Below are positions 45,446 to 57,302 of a stretch of DNA of 64,000 bases, piece by piece. The DNA is from Polychytrium aggregatum (taxonomy: Eukaryota; Chytridiomycota; Chytridiomycetes; Polychytriales). The stretch spans positions 18,249 to 82,248 of the forward strand of contig NW_026516367.1 of the NCBI RefSeq assembly GCF_025602895.1, written 5' to 3'. The notes beneath the pieces were generated by a model. The model searched no databases, had not been told where the DNA came from, and saw only the letters and a list, made by a program, of their open reading frames with translations. The number at the start of each line of letters is the position of its first letter. Position 1 is the first letter of the stretch. A program made the translations under genes and the position numbers.

Positions 45446-46143
45446 CATGCGCCTTGCCACGAAAGCGGCCAGCATGACCGCCTGGTGAGGCAGAGACAAG
45501 CGACAGGGCACCGACCGGCCGTCAAGAACAAGAGTGGCATTCCTGGGAGAGGCAAGGACAGACAGCGGCAGCGGCGAGAGCACCGACAAACAAATCGAAG
45601 GGCGGCGAGTGGTGCTGCTGGATGGTGTTGGATGGTGTTGGATGGATGGTGTTGGATGGATGGTGTTGGATGGTGTTGGCTTGGGCTGGGCAAGCGGACC
45701 CCACGCCGCCGAGATGGCGAGCGATGCAGACGACGGGATTCAACGGGGTCTGATGCATCTGGGGACGTGAAGAGGCTGAGGCGCTTCATTGCTGTGAAAG
45801 GATCAGAACCATGCATGTGCTGACCGAGCAGCAACATCGGGCAAGACATTCAACCGCATCGCTTGCGTTGGACCACACCGAATCACACCGAATCGCATCG
45901 GAGCACATCCGAACATCCACGGGCGAGGCCGTCGCCGTGACACGATGCCATGCAGCACATGCATGCCGGACGCAGCACTCCGGACCGGATCGGGAGAGAC
46001 ACGCAGCACACATGGCGAGCCAGGGCAAAACCCAATGGAAGAGCAGCACAAAATCACCGTGCTGGTTCAGCGGCACGGAAGCCGGCGAATATAACGGTGC
46101 ACGACGAGGGTGAAGATGCTGTGGCGAAAAGCGGCGCGACATT

Positions 46144-46182
46144 GGGTGGTGGTGGTGGTGGTGGTGGTGGTGGTGGTGGTGG
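46144..46182. repeat. GGT trinucleotide microsatellite
   Basis: About twelve GGT units in a gene-free region. Confidence 0.85.
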
Positions 46183-48342
46183 GGGCAACATGCAGGAATC
46201 GAGACGGAGGGGACATCTGGAGGGACATTTGCCGAAGAACACGACCAGGGTCGGGGCAGATCGAAGGAACAGACGGGGATGGACCGATGGACCCGATGGA
46301 AAAAGTGGCGTGGGGTCGGTGCTTGGCGCGTGACAGGATGCTGGATACAGAGGGCAGGGCTGCGCGTGGGTGCAACGCGTGGGGACAAGGCCGCGTAATG
46401 GGCACAGAGAGCTGTGTGTGCCGGATGCGGGGAGGCGGGCGGGCAACGAAGCGCGCGGCGACAAGGCGCAGCAGCGCACCACGCCCCCACACGGCTGGCA
46501 CTGCTCTGGGTGGCCACAGAGACTGTGGCGGAACAGAGCGCGCCGCCCGCGCCAGTGCGCGCAGTGCGGCGTCGGCGGCGGCGGTGGGCGTGACTGCCGC
46601 CAACGGTACTGACTGCTGAAGAGAGTTTGTTCTGGGATGCGGGAGTGGGTCGGGCCGGGGCCTGTCTTTGGAGCAGGCTTCGCCATCGGAGCGAGTGCGC
46701 TTGCAGGGACCGGTGGGCAAGTCGAGCCAAGCTCCAGATGAAATTGCGCTTGCGGGGAGCAACACAACAAGCACCTGGCGCTCTCCACGCCTTGCTGCAA
46801 GGGCGCGCAAATGGGCTGTGCTGTGCTTGTGCTGCGGCGTCCGAGAGGCGGGGGCACAGGCGGAGCTTGTGGCCATGCGCAACGGTGGCGCACGGGCTGG
46901 CGGAGAGCCATGGCCGACGCGCGCGGGGGAAACGCGCTCATGCGACGGAGTGACGCGGCCACAGGACGACCACCCACGCACAAGAGGCAAGCCGAGAGCT
47001 CTGAGTGGCCGGCTGGGTCCGCAGCTGGCCGGTGGGGACACCGCTGGCGATTGGCCGCGGCGGCAAGCCCGGCGGCACAGCGGCGGAGGCCTTGTTGGCG
47101 CCAGCGCAAGGGAAAAAAGGGATATTCCGGCCGACGCGTCTGTGTGCCCCTGCGAGTGGTTGTGTGGCACGCAGGTGCGCGCAGCGATAATGCATTCTGA
47201 GATGCGCAGTCGCAGACGAGCCGTCGACACACTGCACAACGGCGGGATCAAAGCAAAGGGACATGGTTGCTTGGCGACTTGGCGACTCGCACAGCACAGT
47301 GGATGACATTGCGCGACAGCAACAAACAGCACACAGCACAGCACAGCATAGCATAGCTTGTGCTCTGTGCCTGTACCTCTGTCCGCCCGGCTGCGCAGAC
47401 CGGCCGGGTCCGGCCTGATCCTCCGATGGGCTGCCGCCATCGGAGCCGGTTCTGCACATGGCTGCGGGCCTGTGCCTGGAGTCACCGCCAGCTCATGCCG
47501 ACGAGTCTGTCGTCCTGGCGGCTGTCTCGGCCGCCTTGGGCTGCTTGCCAAGCCGCTTACTGTTCCTTGCCCGTGGTGGCGAGGCCAAGCAACGCACAGG
47601 ACTTGCGACCCATGGCGACAGGCCACGATGGGCAAGACGAGAAAGGCGGATTCCTGTGACGCCATACACGGGCCCCCACTGCCCCTCCCAAGCGTGAGGC
47701 TGTGTCCAGGAAGACAAACGTTGGGGCAGACGAAACACAGGCGGGAGCGTGCCGGCAAGGCAGGCGTCCATGTTTGACGCGCCCAGAGGAGGGACAAGGA
47801 CCACAAACACGCAAGAAGAAAAGCACAGTGCCCGTCAAGGACCATGGACGGCGAGAGCGAGAGCGAGGGCCGGACAGCGAGAGAGGGGACGGAGAGAGGC
47901 GCGTGTGTGTGTGCAGACACAGTGATACCCTGACAGCTCACACGGACAGCTCACACGGACAGCTCACGGACAGCTCACCCCAGCGAGAACTTCCCGGCGA
48001 GAACTCCCCAGCGCTATATATTCCGCGCGGGCCCCGGGCGCCCTTGCAAGCCCTTTTCTGGCCTCCTCGGGCTTCTTCCAACTTTTGCCTTTGATCTGCA
48101 TCATCCAAGTCCGTCACCCAAGTCCATCATCAAGTCCATCATCCGCCGATCCATCCGCCGATCGATCATCCATCGCCAGTCCATCGGTCCATCCTCCCTC
48201 CCCTTCTTCCTCCCGCCCTCTGTCCTTTGCCTCCCCCCCCCCGTATATGTTGCTTACGCCTGCCGCGCCCCCGCCTCTGTCGGTCTCCCCCTGAGCTCTG
48301 TCGTCCTTCCTGCTGCCGCCCCCTCAACCGCCGAGCCGAGCC

Positions 48343-50151
48343 ATGCTGGACGACATAGCCTCGCTGCCGCCCAGCTCTGCCGCCATGTCCTTTGGCCGCC
48401 CTGCTGCCGACCCCGCCCCTTCGCCGTCGCTACGCTCGTGCCTGGTTCTGCTGCTCTCTCTGCTGCCTGCTCCCGCCGCCCTCGGCGCTGCCCTTCCCGA
48501 TCTCCCTCAATCCAGCACTGTCTCCCCGTTCCTGCCAACTGAAGCCTCGACCCTGCTCTTGCCTAATTCTGCTGCCTTCACCTCATCGCCTGTCCCTGAC
48601 CCTTCGGTGTCCACGACCATGTCCGCATCCATGTCTTCGATCATGTCTTCGGCCGTGTCGCCATCCAATCCCTCCCTGCTTCTTACAGACTCTGCTAATC
48701 TCCCTTCCCCAACCTCCCTCTCTGTCGCCTACACCTTGCTCGCCTCCCCGACTGATGCTCTGCCACCCACCTCTGTGCCGATCCTCCGTAGACTCATCAC
48801 GAGACACTCGTCCATCACCACTTCGGACGGCCCGCTCGTTCCCGCCCCCGCTCCCACCGCCACCACCACCACCACCGTCCTCGTCCGCGACCTTGCGCCG
48901 ACGACCTCCCCCTCGTCCGTGTCCCCCACCACAACCGTCGGCCTCGGCCTCGAGCACATCCAAGACAACAGCTCACCTGGCCCCGTGCCCACTACCACCA
49001 CCTCCTCTTCCCCCGTCCCCACCTTCTCTCAACGCTCGGCCCAGAGCCAAGCCATTCTTGCTCCGACAGCCAAACCACCGACCCCCGCCAGCACCTCACC
49101 CCTCAACGACTCGTCCTCCGCACCGGCACAGGTGCCCCACACGCAAAAGAACACGGCTCCCTCGGCCGAGAGCGAGGCTGACTCCTCGACAGTCTATATC
49201 AAGATTGCCCTCGGCGTCGTGGCTTCGTGCATCTTCCTGGGTGTGGCCCTGATCATGGGCAAGCGCTTCCAGTCCACCGAGCCCTTCTGGGTCCAGAGCT
49301 CAGCATCCCCATCCCCCTCAATCCACGACTCTTCTCGTCGACCCTCGAGTCGGTCTTCCCCTTCGGCTGCCTCCCTCACACCTCCCTCCAAGGCCTATCG
49401 AGCCAGCACCGACATCGAGATGGGCAAGCTCTCTGCGACAAAGCAGTCGATCCGGTCGCTGGACAACCAAAGGAGCGCCCCGACCGTGCGATCCATCATG
49501 ATTCAGCCCCCGGCCTCGTCGAGCGCCTCTCCCGTCGTCGTCGCCGCCTCCCACAACGACAAGACCCTCCAGCCACGACCACACAAGGCCAACATGGTGC
49601 GCTTCAGCCTGGAGGAGCCCGAGCGCCCCTCGCGGTCCTCTGGCAACTACTCGTACGGTCACAGCAGCGCCGGCCGCAGCGACAACGACAACGGCATCCC
49701 CACCCTGGCCTTCACCAAAATGAGCTGGTCTCTTCCCAGATCGCCGTCTGCTCCGCCTGTCTCGGCCATTGGTCGCAGCATCAGTCCCGCACCATCGGAC
49801 CTCACGATGGCCTCCATCGACACCTCTGGCTCGCGCGACAGCCTGTTGCGCCCGCTGCCCCGCCACTCTTTGGACCAGGCCAACCGCTTGCCTGCCTCGC
49901 CCAAGTTGCCGCCCCTGAATCATCCTGCCACGACTCCCTTCCTCCCCGTCGACTCGATCGCCTCGCGCGACGCATCCGTCCGTGCGAGACCCAAGGGCAG
50001 AGGACACTCGCGCAACTCGAGCGTCCGCCTGGCCGGGATGGACCATCCCTCCAACATGCCTGTGCTCGTGGTTTCGGATCACTCCAACGCCCTCAACCCC
50101 AGCGTCCTCAGCTTGAAGCTCGAGGAGGTTGCCCAGCATATGGATCGGTAG
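48343..50151 (+). CDS. Mucin-like single-pass surface protein (possible wall-stress sensor)
   Basis: A single exon of 602 residues. A hydrophobic segment near residues 30-48 (CLVLLLSLLPAPAALGAALP) is the probable signal peptide; a second ATG 14 codons in (MSFGRP) could be the real start. A very Ser/Thr/Pro-rich ectodomain of about 230 residues follows, with NSS and NDS sequons, as in heavily O-mannosylated fungal sensors such as Mid2 or Wsc types. One transmembrane helix (IKIALGVVASCIFLGVALIM) precedes a long Ser-rich, basic cytosolic tail of about 300 residues. No WSC Cys-rich domain is present. Function is inferred from architecture only. Confidence 0.65.
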   Translation: MLDDIASLPPSSAAMSFGRPAADPAPSPSLRSCLVLLLSLLPAPAALGAALPDLPQSSTVSPFLPTEASTLLLPNSAAFTSSPVPDPSVSTTMSASMSSIMSSAVSPSNPSLLLTDSANLPSPTSLSVAYTLLASPTDALPPTSVPILRRLITRHSSITTSDGPLVPAPAPTATTTTTVLVRDLAPTTSPSSVSPTTTVGLGLEHIQDNSSPGPVPTTTTSSSPVPTFSQRSAQSQAILAPTAKPPTPASTSPLNDSSSAPAQVPHTQKNTAPSAESEADSSTVYIKIALGVVASCIFLGVALIMGKRFQSTEPFWVQSSASPSPSIHDSSRRPSSRSSPSAASLTPPSKAYRASTDIEMGKLSATKQSIRSLDNQRSAPTVRSIMIQPPASSSASPVVVAASHNDKTLQPRPHKANMVRFSLEEPERPSRSSGNYSYGHSSAGRSDNDNGIPTLAFTKMSWSLPRSPSAPPVSAIGRSISPAPSDLTMASIDTSGSRDSLLRPLPRHSLDQANRLPASPKLPPLNHPATTPFLPVDSIASRDASVRARPKGRGHSRNSSVRLAGMDHPSNMPVLVVSDHSNALNPSVLSLKLEEVAQHMDR

Positions 50152-51009
50152 CCGTGTGTCTCCCGGCAACGATGAAAACACCGGCGCATAGATGGTGCCT
50201 GCACCACGGCACATCCATTCTCCGACCTTCCCTTTCGTGAGCTCCGACTCCCTGAGCTCGGCTCGCACCCCGACTCTCTCGGGTCCGAGTCCTCCCTGTC
50301 CCTATCCCTCGCTCCTCTCCCGCCTGAATCCCTGGGTATCACTCTCGATAGTGCACTGCTCTTTCCAATCATTCATCCGCACCTCTGTTGTCTGGCTTAT
50401 TTTATTTTGTGGATCATTCATTCCTCCCCGCTGCTGACCCTATTATTATTATTATTTTATTCTTATGTGATATTTGAAAGCATTGCACGCACTTGTTTTC
50501 TCATCCGAAAGGAAAGCTGCACTGTCGCTCTCTCTTCCTCGCTCTCTCTCTCGCTCTCTCGCTGCCTCCTCCTGCTCTTGGATCGTAAAAATTGAAATTG
50601 AAAAAAAATGCCTCACAGCCAAGCAGGAATTGCGCACTCCCATTCGGTGTCTTCCCTACCCCCCTCTCCTTGCTCGACTCTTCCTTCCCATGGAAGGAGA
50701 GAGTCAATAAAGAAAAAAAAATTCATTGACGCTCGATCTGCATCTCCCTTGTTCCCCATGTCTCCCTTGTGTTGGTCTTCAGAGCTTGCTGCGCGGCGTT
50801 GCGTATCTCGAGATGCAATCAGGTCGTCACTGAGCCAGACAGAGGCATTGATAGGTAATCCGACAACGGCCAAACTCAGGATCGATCAGATCTCACAGGG
50901 CGGGAGTCGATGGTCATTTACGAGCGATGGATAGATAGACTTTATTCCGGTACAAATAATCGGCAACAAATCAAATAGTAAAACAAAGAGCAGGATGGGG
51001 TTCTTCCCG
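50152..51009. other. 3' region of the mucin-like gene, no further gene
   Basis: AT-richer DNA with a (TTA)n patch at 50440-50460 and CTCT runs at 50520-50565. An AATAAA at 50706 could be a polyadenylation signal. No gene is seen. Confidence 0.45.
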
Positions 51010-51650
51010 CTTACAGTCTATCCAGAAAGTAACGTGACAGTTCCTTCCTGGCTTCAGAAGTCTGAACCCCGCTGACTGACTGTAGGCCCAGCGGGCAAGC
51101 CGTGAGATTTTTTCTCGTCCTGGTTGGCAATCGAGTGGTTTTGGTTGGTTCGGGAGCACAGTCTTGAATACACTCGGTCGATCTCCTGTGGCGATGATCG
51201 ACTGGCATACCGAGATCATGTTCCGTGAGGCATTGATGTCTCAATGTGTGAGTGTGGTGCATTCACTCGACCCTCTGCACAGCTTCATGGTGTATCGATA
51301 TCAAGATGCTCGACCTTCTCGAGTCGCTTGGCTTCCCGGCAATGTGAGCACACCTGTGATGTGTTGAACTCGTTCACCGAGCACACATGGATCTTGGAGA
51401 CGGATGGGTGTGGTGGTCGTCTCTGGTGGGTGAACTGCTCAAAGTACTTGGCGAACCTGAGTCTCCCGGGACTGGATGCATATCCCTTCCCCTGTTTCCA
51501 GGATGCATTCCCAAAGGCAATCACCACTTCGGTCTCCTTGGACATACTGAATAGCTATGAATGCGATGAGTGGGTGGGTGTATTCAGGTTCCAGAAAAAA
51601 CACTGTCATGGCCCAAAAACGGGGGTGTCCCATTTCATTCTGGAAACGCT
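51010..51650 (-). mobile_element. Degenerate Fanzor/TnpB-like fragment, copy 2
   Basis: This is the second copy of the dispersed repeat at 10545-11179, in the same orientation and similar along its whole length. Minus-strand reading gives an uninterrupted run from ETEVVIAFGNASWKQGKG through RLRFAKYFEQF to HVCSVNEFNTSQVCSHC, the TnpB/Fanzor zinc-ribbon region. A later segment in another frame (VECIHHTHTLRHQCLTEHDL) would be the second Cys pair and the RuvC-III-like Asp. Homology starts and stops abruptly at both ends. The N-terminal half with the other RuvC residues is absent. A 315-bp AAGG microsatellite begins 43 bp to its right. Confidence 0.6.
51285..51545 (-). pseudogene. Remnant of Fanzor/TnpB-like nuclease, zinc-ribbon part
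   Basis: An 86-residue open remnant. It holds the segment between RuvC-II and RuvC-III of TnpB-type nucleases and the first zinc-ribbon CxxC (TSQVCSHC). It stops shortly after the zinc-ribbon half and lacks the catalytic residues, so no active nuclease can be made from it. Confidence 0.55.
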
Positions 51651-51692
51651 TAAAGACTGGCGCGCTCGTACCTGTTAGTGAATTGGAAAGGG

Positions 51693-52007
51693 GAGGAAGG
51701 AAGGAAGGAAGGAAGGAAGGAAGGAAGGAAGGAAGGAAGGAAGGAAGGAAGGAAGGAAGGAAGGAAGGGAAGGAAGGAAGGAAGGAAGGAAGGAAGGAAG
51801 GAAGGAAGGAAGGAAGGAAGGAAGGAAGGAAGGAAGGAAGGAAGGAAGGAGGAAGGAAGGAAGGAAGGAAGGAAGGAAGGAAGGAAGGAAGGAAGGAAGG
51901 AAGGAAGGAAGGAAGGAAGGAAGGAAGGAAGGAAGGAAGGAAGGAAGGAAGGAAGGAAGGAAGGAAGGAAGGAAGGAAGGAAGGAAGGAAGGAAGGAAGG
52001 AAGGAAG
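51693..52007. repeat. (AAGG)n microsatellite, about 315 bp
   Basis: A nearly pure AAGG/GGAA tetranucleotide tract broken only by a GGG variant near 51770 and a GAGG variant near 51850. It produces long artificial open frames on both strands (GRKE or FLPS repeats). Confidence 0.97.
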
Positions 52008-52160
52008 CGAGATCAGTGGATCGTGCGGTGTACGCAAGTTGCGGGCTTGTTGGTCCCGTTGCATCAGACAACTGGAGAGCAAGTGAACCAGACCCATGAC
52101 CCCAGCACACTCGATACTCGATTACTCCCCACCGCTCGATTACTCCGACAGGAGCACCAC

Positions 52161-53969
<1,809 letters not shown>

Positions 53970-54913
53970 CTAATCGCGGACGGAGACGGTGAGGCCCGGA
54001 ATGGCCGGAATGGCGTCAACGAGGCTGGTAGAAAGGGCGGTCTCGGCTGCAGCAGCGGCATGGGTGGATGGGCGGGGCGGATGTTTCCTGGGAATGGGGC
54101 TGATGCACGAGCGATCCGCTGGGCGACACACTGGCAGATTGACGGGGTGATAGAGCATCGGCGAGAAATCGCAGAGACCCATGTGTTTGATTCCAGTTTC
54201 TCGGTGAGTGCAATGCTGCCCTTGGCCATGCTCACAGCGATCTGCAACCGTGTGCACATCTGAGTTCTGGGAGTCGCCCACCAAAGTGTGGCTTCACCCG
54301 AGCATGCCGATATTCAAGCCGATATTCAAGTCGATTGCGCAGCGCTCGTGACAAATACAAGCGAGGCGTTTGATATATCGTATTGTCCAGGGCGCGAGGT
54401 ATTTGATATGCCGCATTGTTGTGGGTGTGCCGTTCGGCAGGAGTCGCACTCACTCGAGCCGATGACAAATGCACCGACAGCCGTCACTGAGATGCGGGGA
54501 GGCAGGATTCTCTCCGGCGAAGGGCATCCAGCACGGAGGAAATACGCCATCTGGCAAGGCAAGCCAGACGATGCGAGGCCCAGCGGGTTGTCAACGTGGC
54601 CGAATCGGTGCCATCTGCATTTGAAATCGCGTTTGCGACAGCGCAAAGGCTGAAGCTGAAGCGAAGAAAGGCTGAAGCGAGGCCAACGGATGCCGAGCCA
54701 GCGCAACAGAGTTGCAGCAGAGCAGCGCCGTGGATCTGAGCAGGAGAGAGGGACGGTGCCGATCCACACTCTGGACTGGCGTATTGTTGGATGATTGTTG
54801 GCGCTGCTGCGAAGGGATCCGTCGGCGAGAAAAGCGATGCCGAGGCCGAAACAATCAAGTGCCGAGGCATTGACACAGGCTGTCAAGAGCCGGCATGGGC
54901 TGCCGAGAGACCA

Positions 54914-54976
54914 TCCTTTCAACGACACGAATTATCCTTTCAACGACACGAATTATCCTTTCAACGACACGAATTA
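54914..54976. repeat. 21-bp tandem repeat x3
   Basis: Three copies of a 21-bp unit beginning tcctttcaacgacacgaatt. They are identical except for the final base. Confidence 0.92.
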
Positions 54977-56094
54977 GCCACCCAACGCCTTCACGATCTA
55001 CGCGGCGGTATCGTTATCGCTGTCGTTGTCATGACCCATGCTGGCTGCCGAACCCGCTGACCTTGGCAAGTCGATCAGCGCTGCCTGCGGCGGGATTGAT
55101 GATCGTTCGGCTGCCACTGTTTTGCGATCGGCGCTCTCGGTCGTGGCTGATCCTGCGGGCGCTGCAGCAGCCTTGGGTCTGCCCCGAGACCTTGCCCCGA
55201 GACCTTGCCCAGAGACAATGTCGTGGGTTCTGCGCGGCTGCCTGTCCCTCCTCAGGAGCACTTCCGCAGCCGCTTTGTTCGCCCCACGCACGACATGGAT
55301 ATTTCTCAGCGCTCCCGCGCTCTCGACTCTTGCGGTGGGCAGCAGTCTCCATCTGCATTCTCCCAAGTCGACATCGTCTCTTCAGATCCGTTCATCGCTC
55401 TTCAAGTCTGTCGACTCTCCAGTTTCATCCCTCGCTCCAAGACACCTCTCCCGGCACCTTCTCTCCGGCAAGATCCCCGTCCCGTCCCTCGCGCCCAACG
55501 TCCGCGCCCTTTCCTCAAATTTTCCGCCGTTTTCTCCGTCGTGCAGACCTTTGTTTCTGCCACCGTCGCCGTCGTCGTCGCTTTCGCCATCGCCTCGCCA
55601 TCGCTCCAACCGCCGTGCGTCGGAACAATCTGCCTCTGCTTCCGAACGGCTTCCGAACGGCTTCCCAACAGTCTCGGAGCCACCTCCATCGCCCTCACCA
55701 TCCTCCATCGCCCTCACCATCCTCCAACGGCCTGCGTTGACTGCTGTGCGGCTCCGATCGCTTGTGCATCGCGTGCCCCCCCTGCATCACTCGCAGTTCC
55801 CGCCCGCTGTCCGAATCGCTCGACGGTCTTCGGCTCTCTGGGACGCCTTTGGCGAGGCTTTGCTGCCCCAGACCATAATCTGACATCACGCCTCGTCGAC
55901 ACCGTCCCTCGCGAAGCAAGGAACCTCACCATTGTATCTCTCGAGCCTTGCACACGCCCATTGCAATCCAATTGCAATCCCACTGCAATCCCGCTGCAAT
56001 CCCACTACAATCCTGCCAACTTCGCGCACGGCATCGCATCCCTCGGCTATCACCATCTCAGCCTCGCTTCCTGGCGTCGTCGCTTTGTCCAATT

Positions 56095-56142
56095 CCGCAA
56101 TCCCGCAATCCCGCAATCCCGCAATCCCGCAATCCCGCAATC
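56095..56142. repeat. 8-bp tandem repeat (ccgcaatc) x6
   Basis: Six perfect copies just upstream of the start codon of the F-box/ankyrin gene, preceded by a looser array of TGCAATCC units. Confidence 0.9.
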
Positions 56143-56165
56143 CTCACCCGTCCTCGGCTACTCCA

Positions 56166-57302
56166 ATGAGCGGCTCAATTCTGTCCCCAGATGGCTTGCC
56201 CATCATGGCCAGCCAAGCGACCCTGGCTCCGCTGCAGCTCGGCTCGCTACCTTACGATATCCAACTCCACCTCATTGGGTGCATGTCCGACATCCCGTCG
56301 CTGGTGGCTCTGTGTTCATCCTGCAGGCACTTTTTCTCCGACCCGCTCTACCGGGCATACTTTGATCGCCGCCTCATCTTCCTGATCCGCCACGGCCGCT
56401 GGAACACCAAGGGGCTGCTGCCGTTCGTCTATGCCTCGCGCATCGGCCATATGCCCATCCTGCGGCTCCTGCTGTGGTCCGACTCGGCCCAGTACCGGGA
56501 GGCCTTTGCTGGCCCCTTCGACTCCAACTTTGGCTCAGCCCTGGCCTGGGCCGCCCGCATGAACCGCTTCAAGACCGTCGAGTTTCTGATCCGCAACTGG
56601 ATCCACAACCCGCCCACGTCGCTCGATCCCTACATCACCGAGACGGCCTCCCTCGGCCACCTCGAGACCCTGCAGGTCCTCCTGGCCTTTGACCAGGCAG
56701 TGACTCCAAAAGCCGTCGACAGCCCGCCGCCGGCACCGCTCCTGGGTCTCTTCTGCTTCCACATCGAAAGCAAGGGCGAGGACTTTGAGTATCGCGATGC
56801 CTTTTTCGAGTCCTACAAGATGGGCCACCTGCACATTATCCGCTATCTTCTCTCGCACTGCCGCCAGAGCGGCCTGTCACTGAATCTGCCAAAGTACAGT
56901 CTCCTCTTCCTGGCCTGCGAGCAAGGCCGCGCCGACATTGTCCAGTTCCTCATCAAGGATGGCATCGACCTCAACTTTGGCCTGGGCCGGGCCCTGCGTC
57001 TGGCCCACATCCACCACCGCGACGAAGTCTATACCCTGCTCGTCCAAAACGGCGCCTCCAGCTGGATCCAGATCATCGGCATGTCCCTTCAGACCGTGCG
57101 GTCCCTCCTGCAGTACCTCACTGACTACCGCATCTGGGAACTCTACCGGGTCTTTTTCCTATACATGTTCCTGTACTGCGCCTCTACAGCCATTCATCAC
57201 TTTGTGCTGTTTTGGAGAGGCTCGCTCTCGGCGGTGGTCTACTTCAACTGGGTCGTGGTCGGCATCGTGGGCTTCCTGCTGGTCTCGACGATCTGCTCGT
57301 GA
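56166..57302 (+). CDS. F-box/ankyrin-repeat protein with two C-terminal membrane segments
   Basis: A single exon of 378 residues. The ATG at 56166 is preferred because upstream in-frame sequence is tandem-repeat DNA; a second ATG follows 14 codons later (MASQAT). Residues about 28-70 (LPYDIQLHLIGCMSDIPSLV, then CSSCRHFFSDPLYRAYF) resemble an F-box. Ankyrin-type helices follow, for example YASRIGHMPILRLLL, AARMNRFKTVEFLI, YKMGHLHIIRYLLSH and ACEQGRADIVQFLIKDG. The last 60 residues contain two hydrophobic segments (YRVFFLYMFLYCAST and VVYFNWVVVGIVGFLLV). An F-box protein would recruit Skp1/Cullin ubiquitin ligase. Membrane anchoring of such a protein is unusual. The F-box call is moderate, the ankyrin call good. 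Confidence 0.72.
   Translation: MSGSILSPDGLPIMASQATLAPLQLGSLPYDIQLHLIGCMSDIPSLVALCSSCRHFFSDPLYRAYFDRRLIFLIRHGRWNTKGLLPFVYASRIGHMPILRLLLWSDSAQYREAFAGPFDSNFGSALAWAARMNRFKTVEFLIRNWIHNPPTSLDPYITETASLGHLETLQVLLAFDQAVTPKAVDSPPPAPLLGLFCFHIESKGEDFEYRDAFFESYKMGHLHIIRYLLSHCRQSGLSLNLPKYSLLFLACEQGRADIVQFLIKDGIDLNFGLGRALRLAHIHHRDEVYTLLVQNGASSWIQIIGMSLQTVRSLLQYLTDYRIWELYRVFFLYMFLYCASTAIHHFVLFWRGSLSAVVYFNWVVVGIVGFLLVSTICS

Larger units (their letters stand above)
45126..48342. other. 3.2-kb GC-rich gene-free region
   Basis: No supportable gene. Very long open frames run on both strands (for example 46067-47941 minus and 46668-47306 plus), but they overlap one another, are Arg/Pro/Ala-rich and contain no domain, as expected of stop-poor GC-rich DNA. 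The region contains a 13-bp tandem array (45368-45445), GGTGTTGGAT repeats (45610-45680), a GGT run (46144-46182) and ACGGACAGCTCAC repeats (47938-47985). The last 300 bases are pyrimidine-rich and form the leader of the next gene. Confidence 0.5.

Noticed and set aside
46067-47941. A 624-codon open frame on the minus strand.
   Set aside because: It overlaps equally long frames on both strands, is rich in Arg, Pro, Ala, Ser and Cys, and has no domain, signal or splice context. Stop-poor GC-rich DNA explains it.
55038-55883. A 281-codon plus-strand frame rich in Ser, Pro and Leu.
   Set aside because: The region is pyrimidine-rich leader DNA, with open frames in all three phases and no domain.
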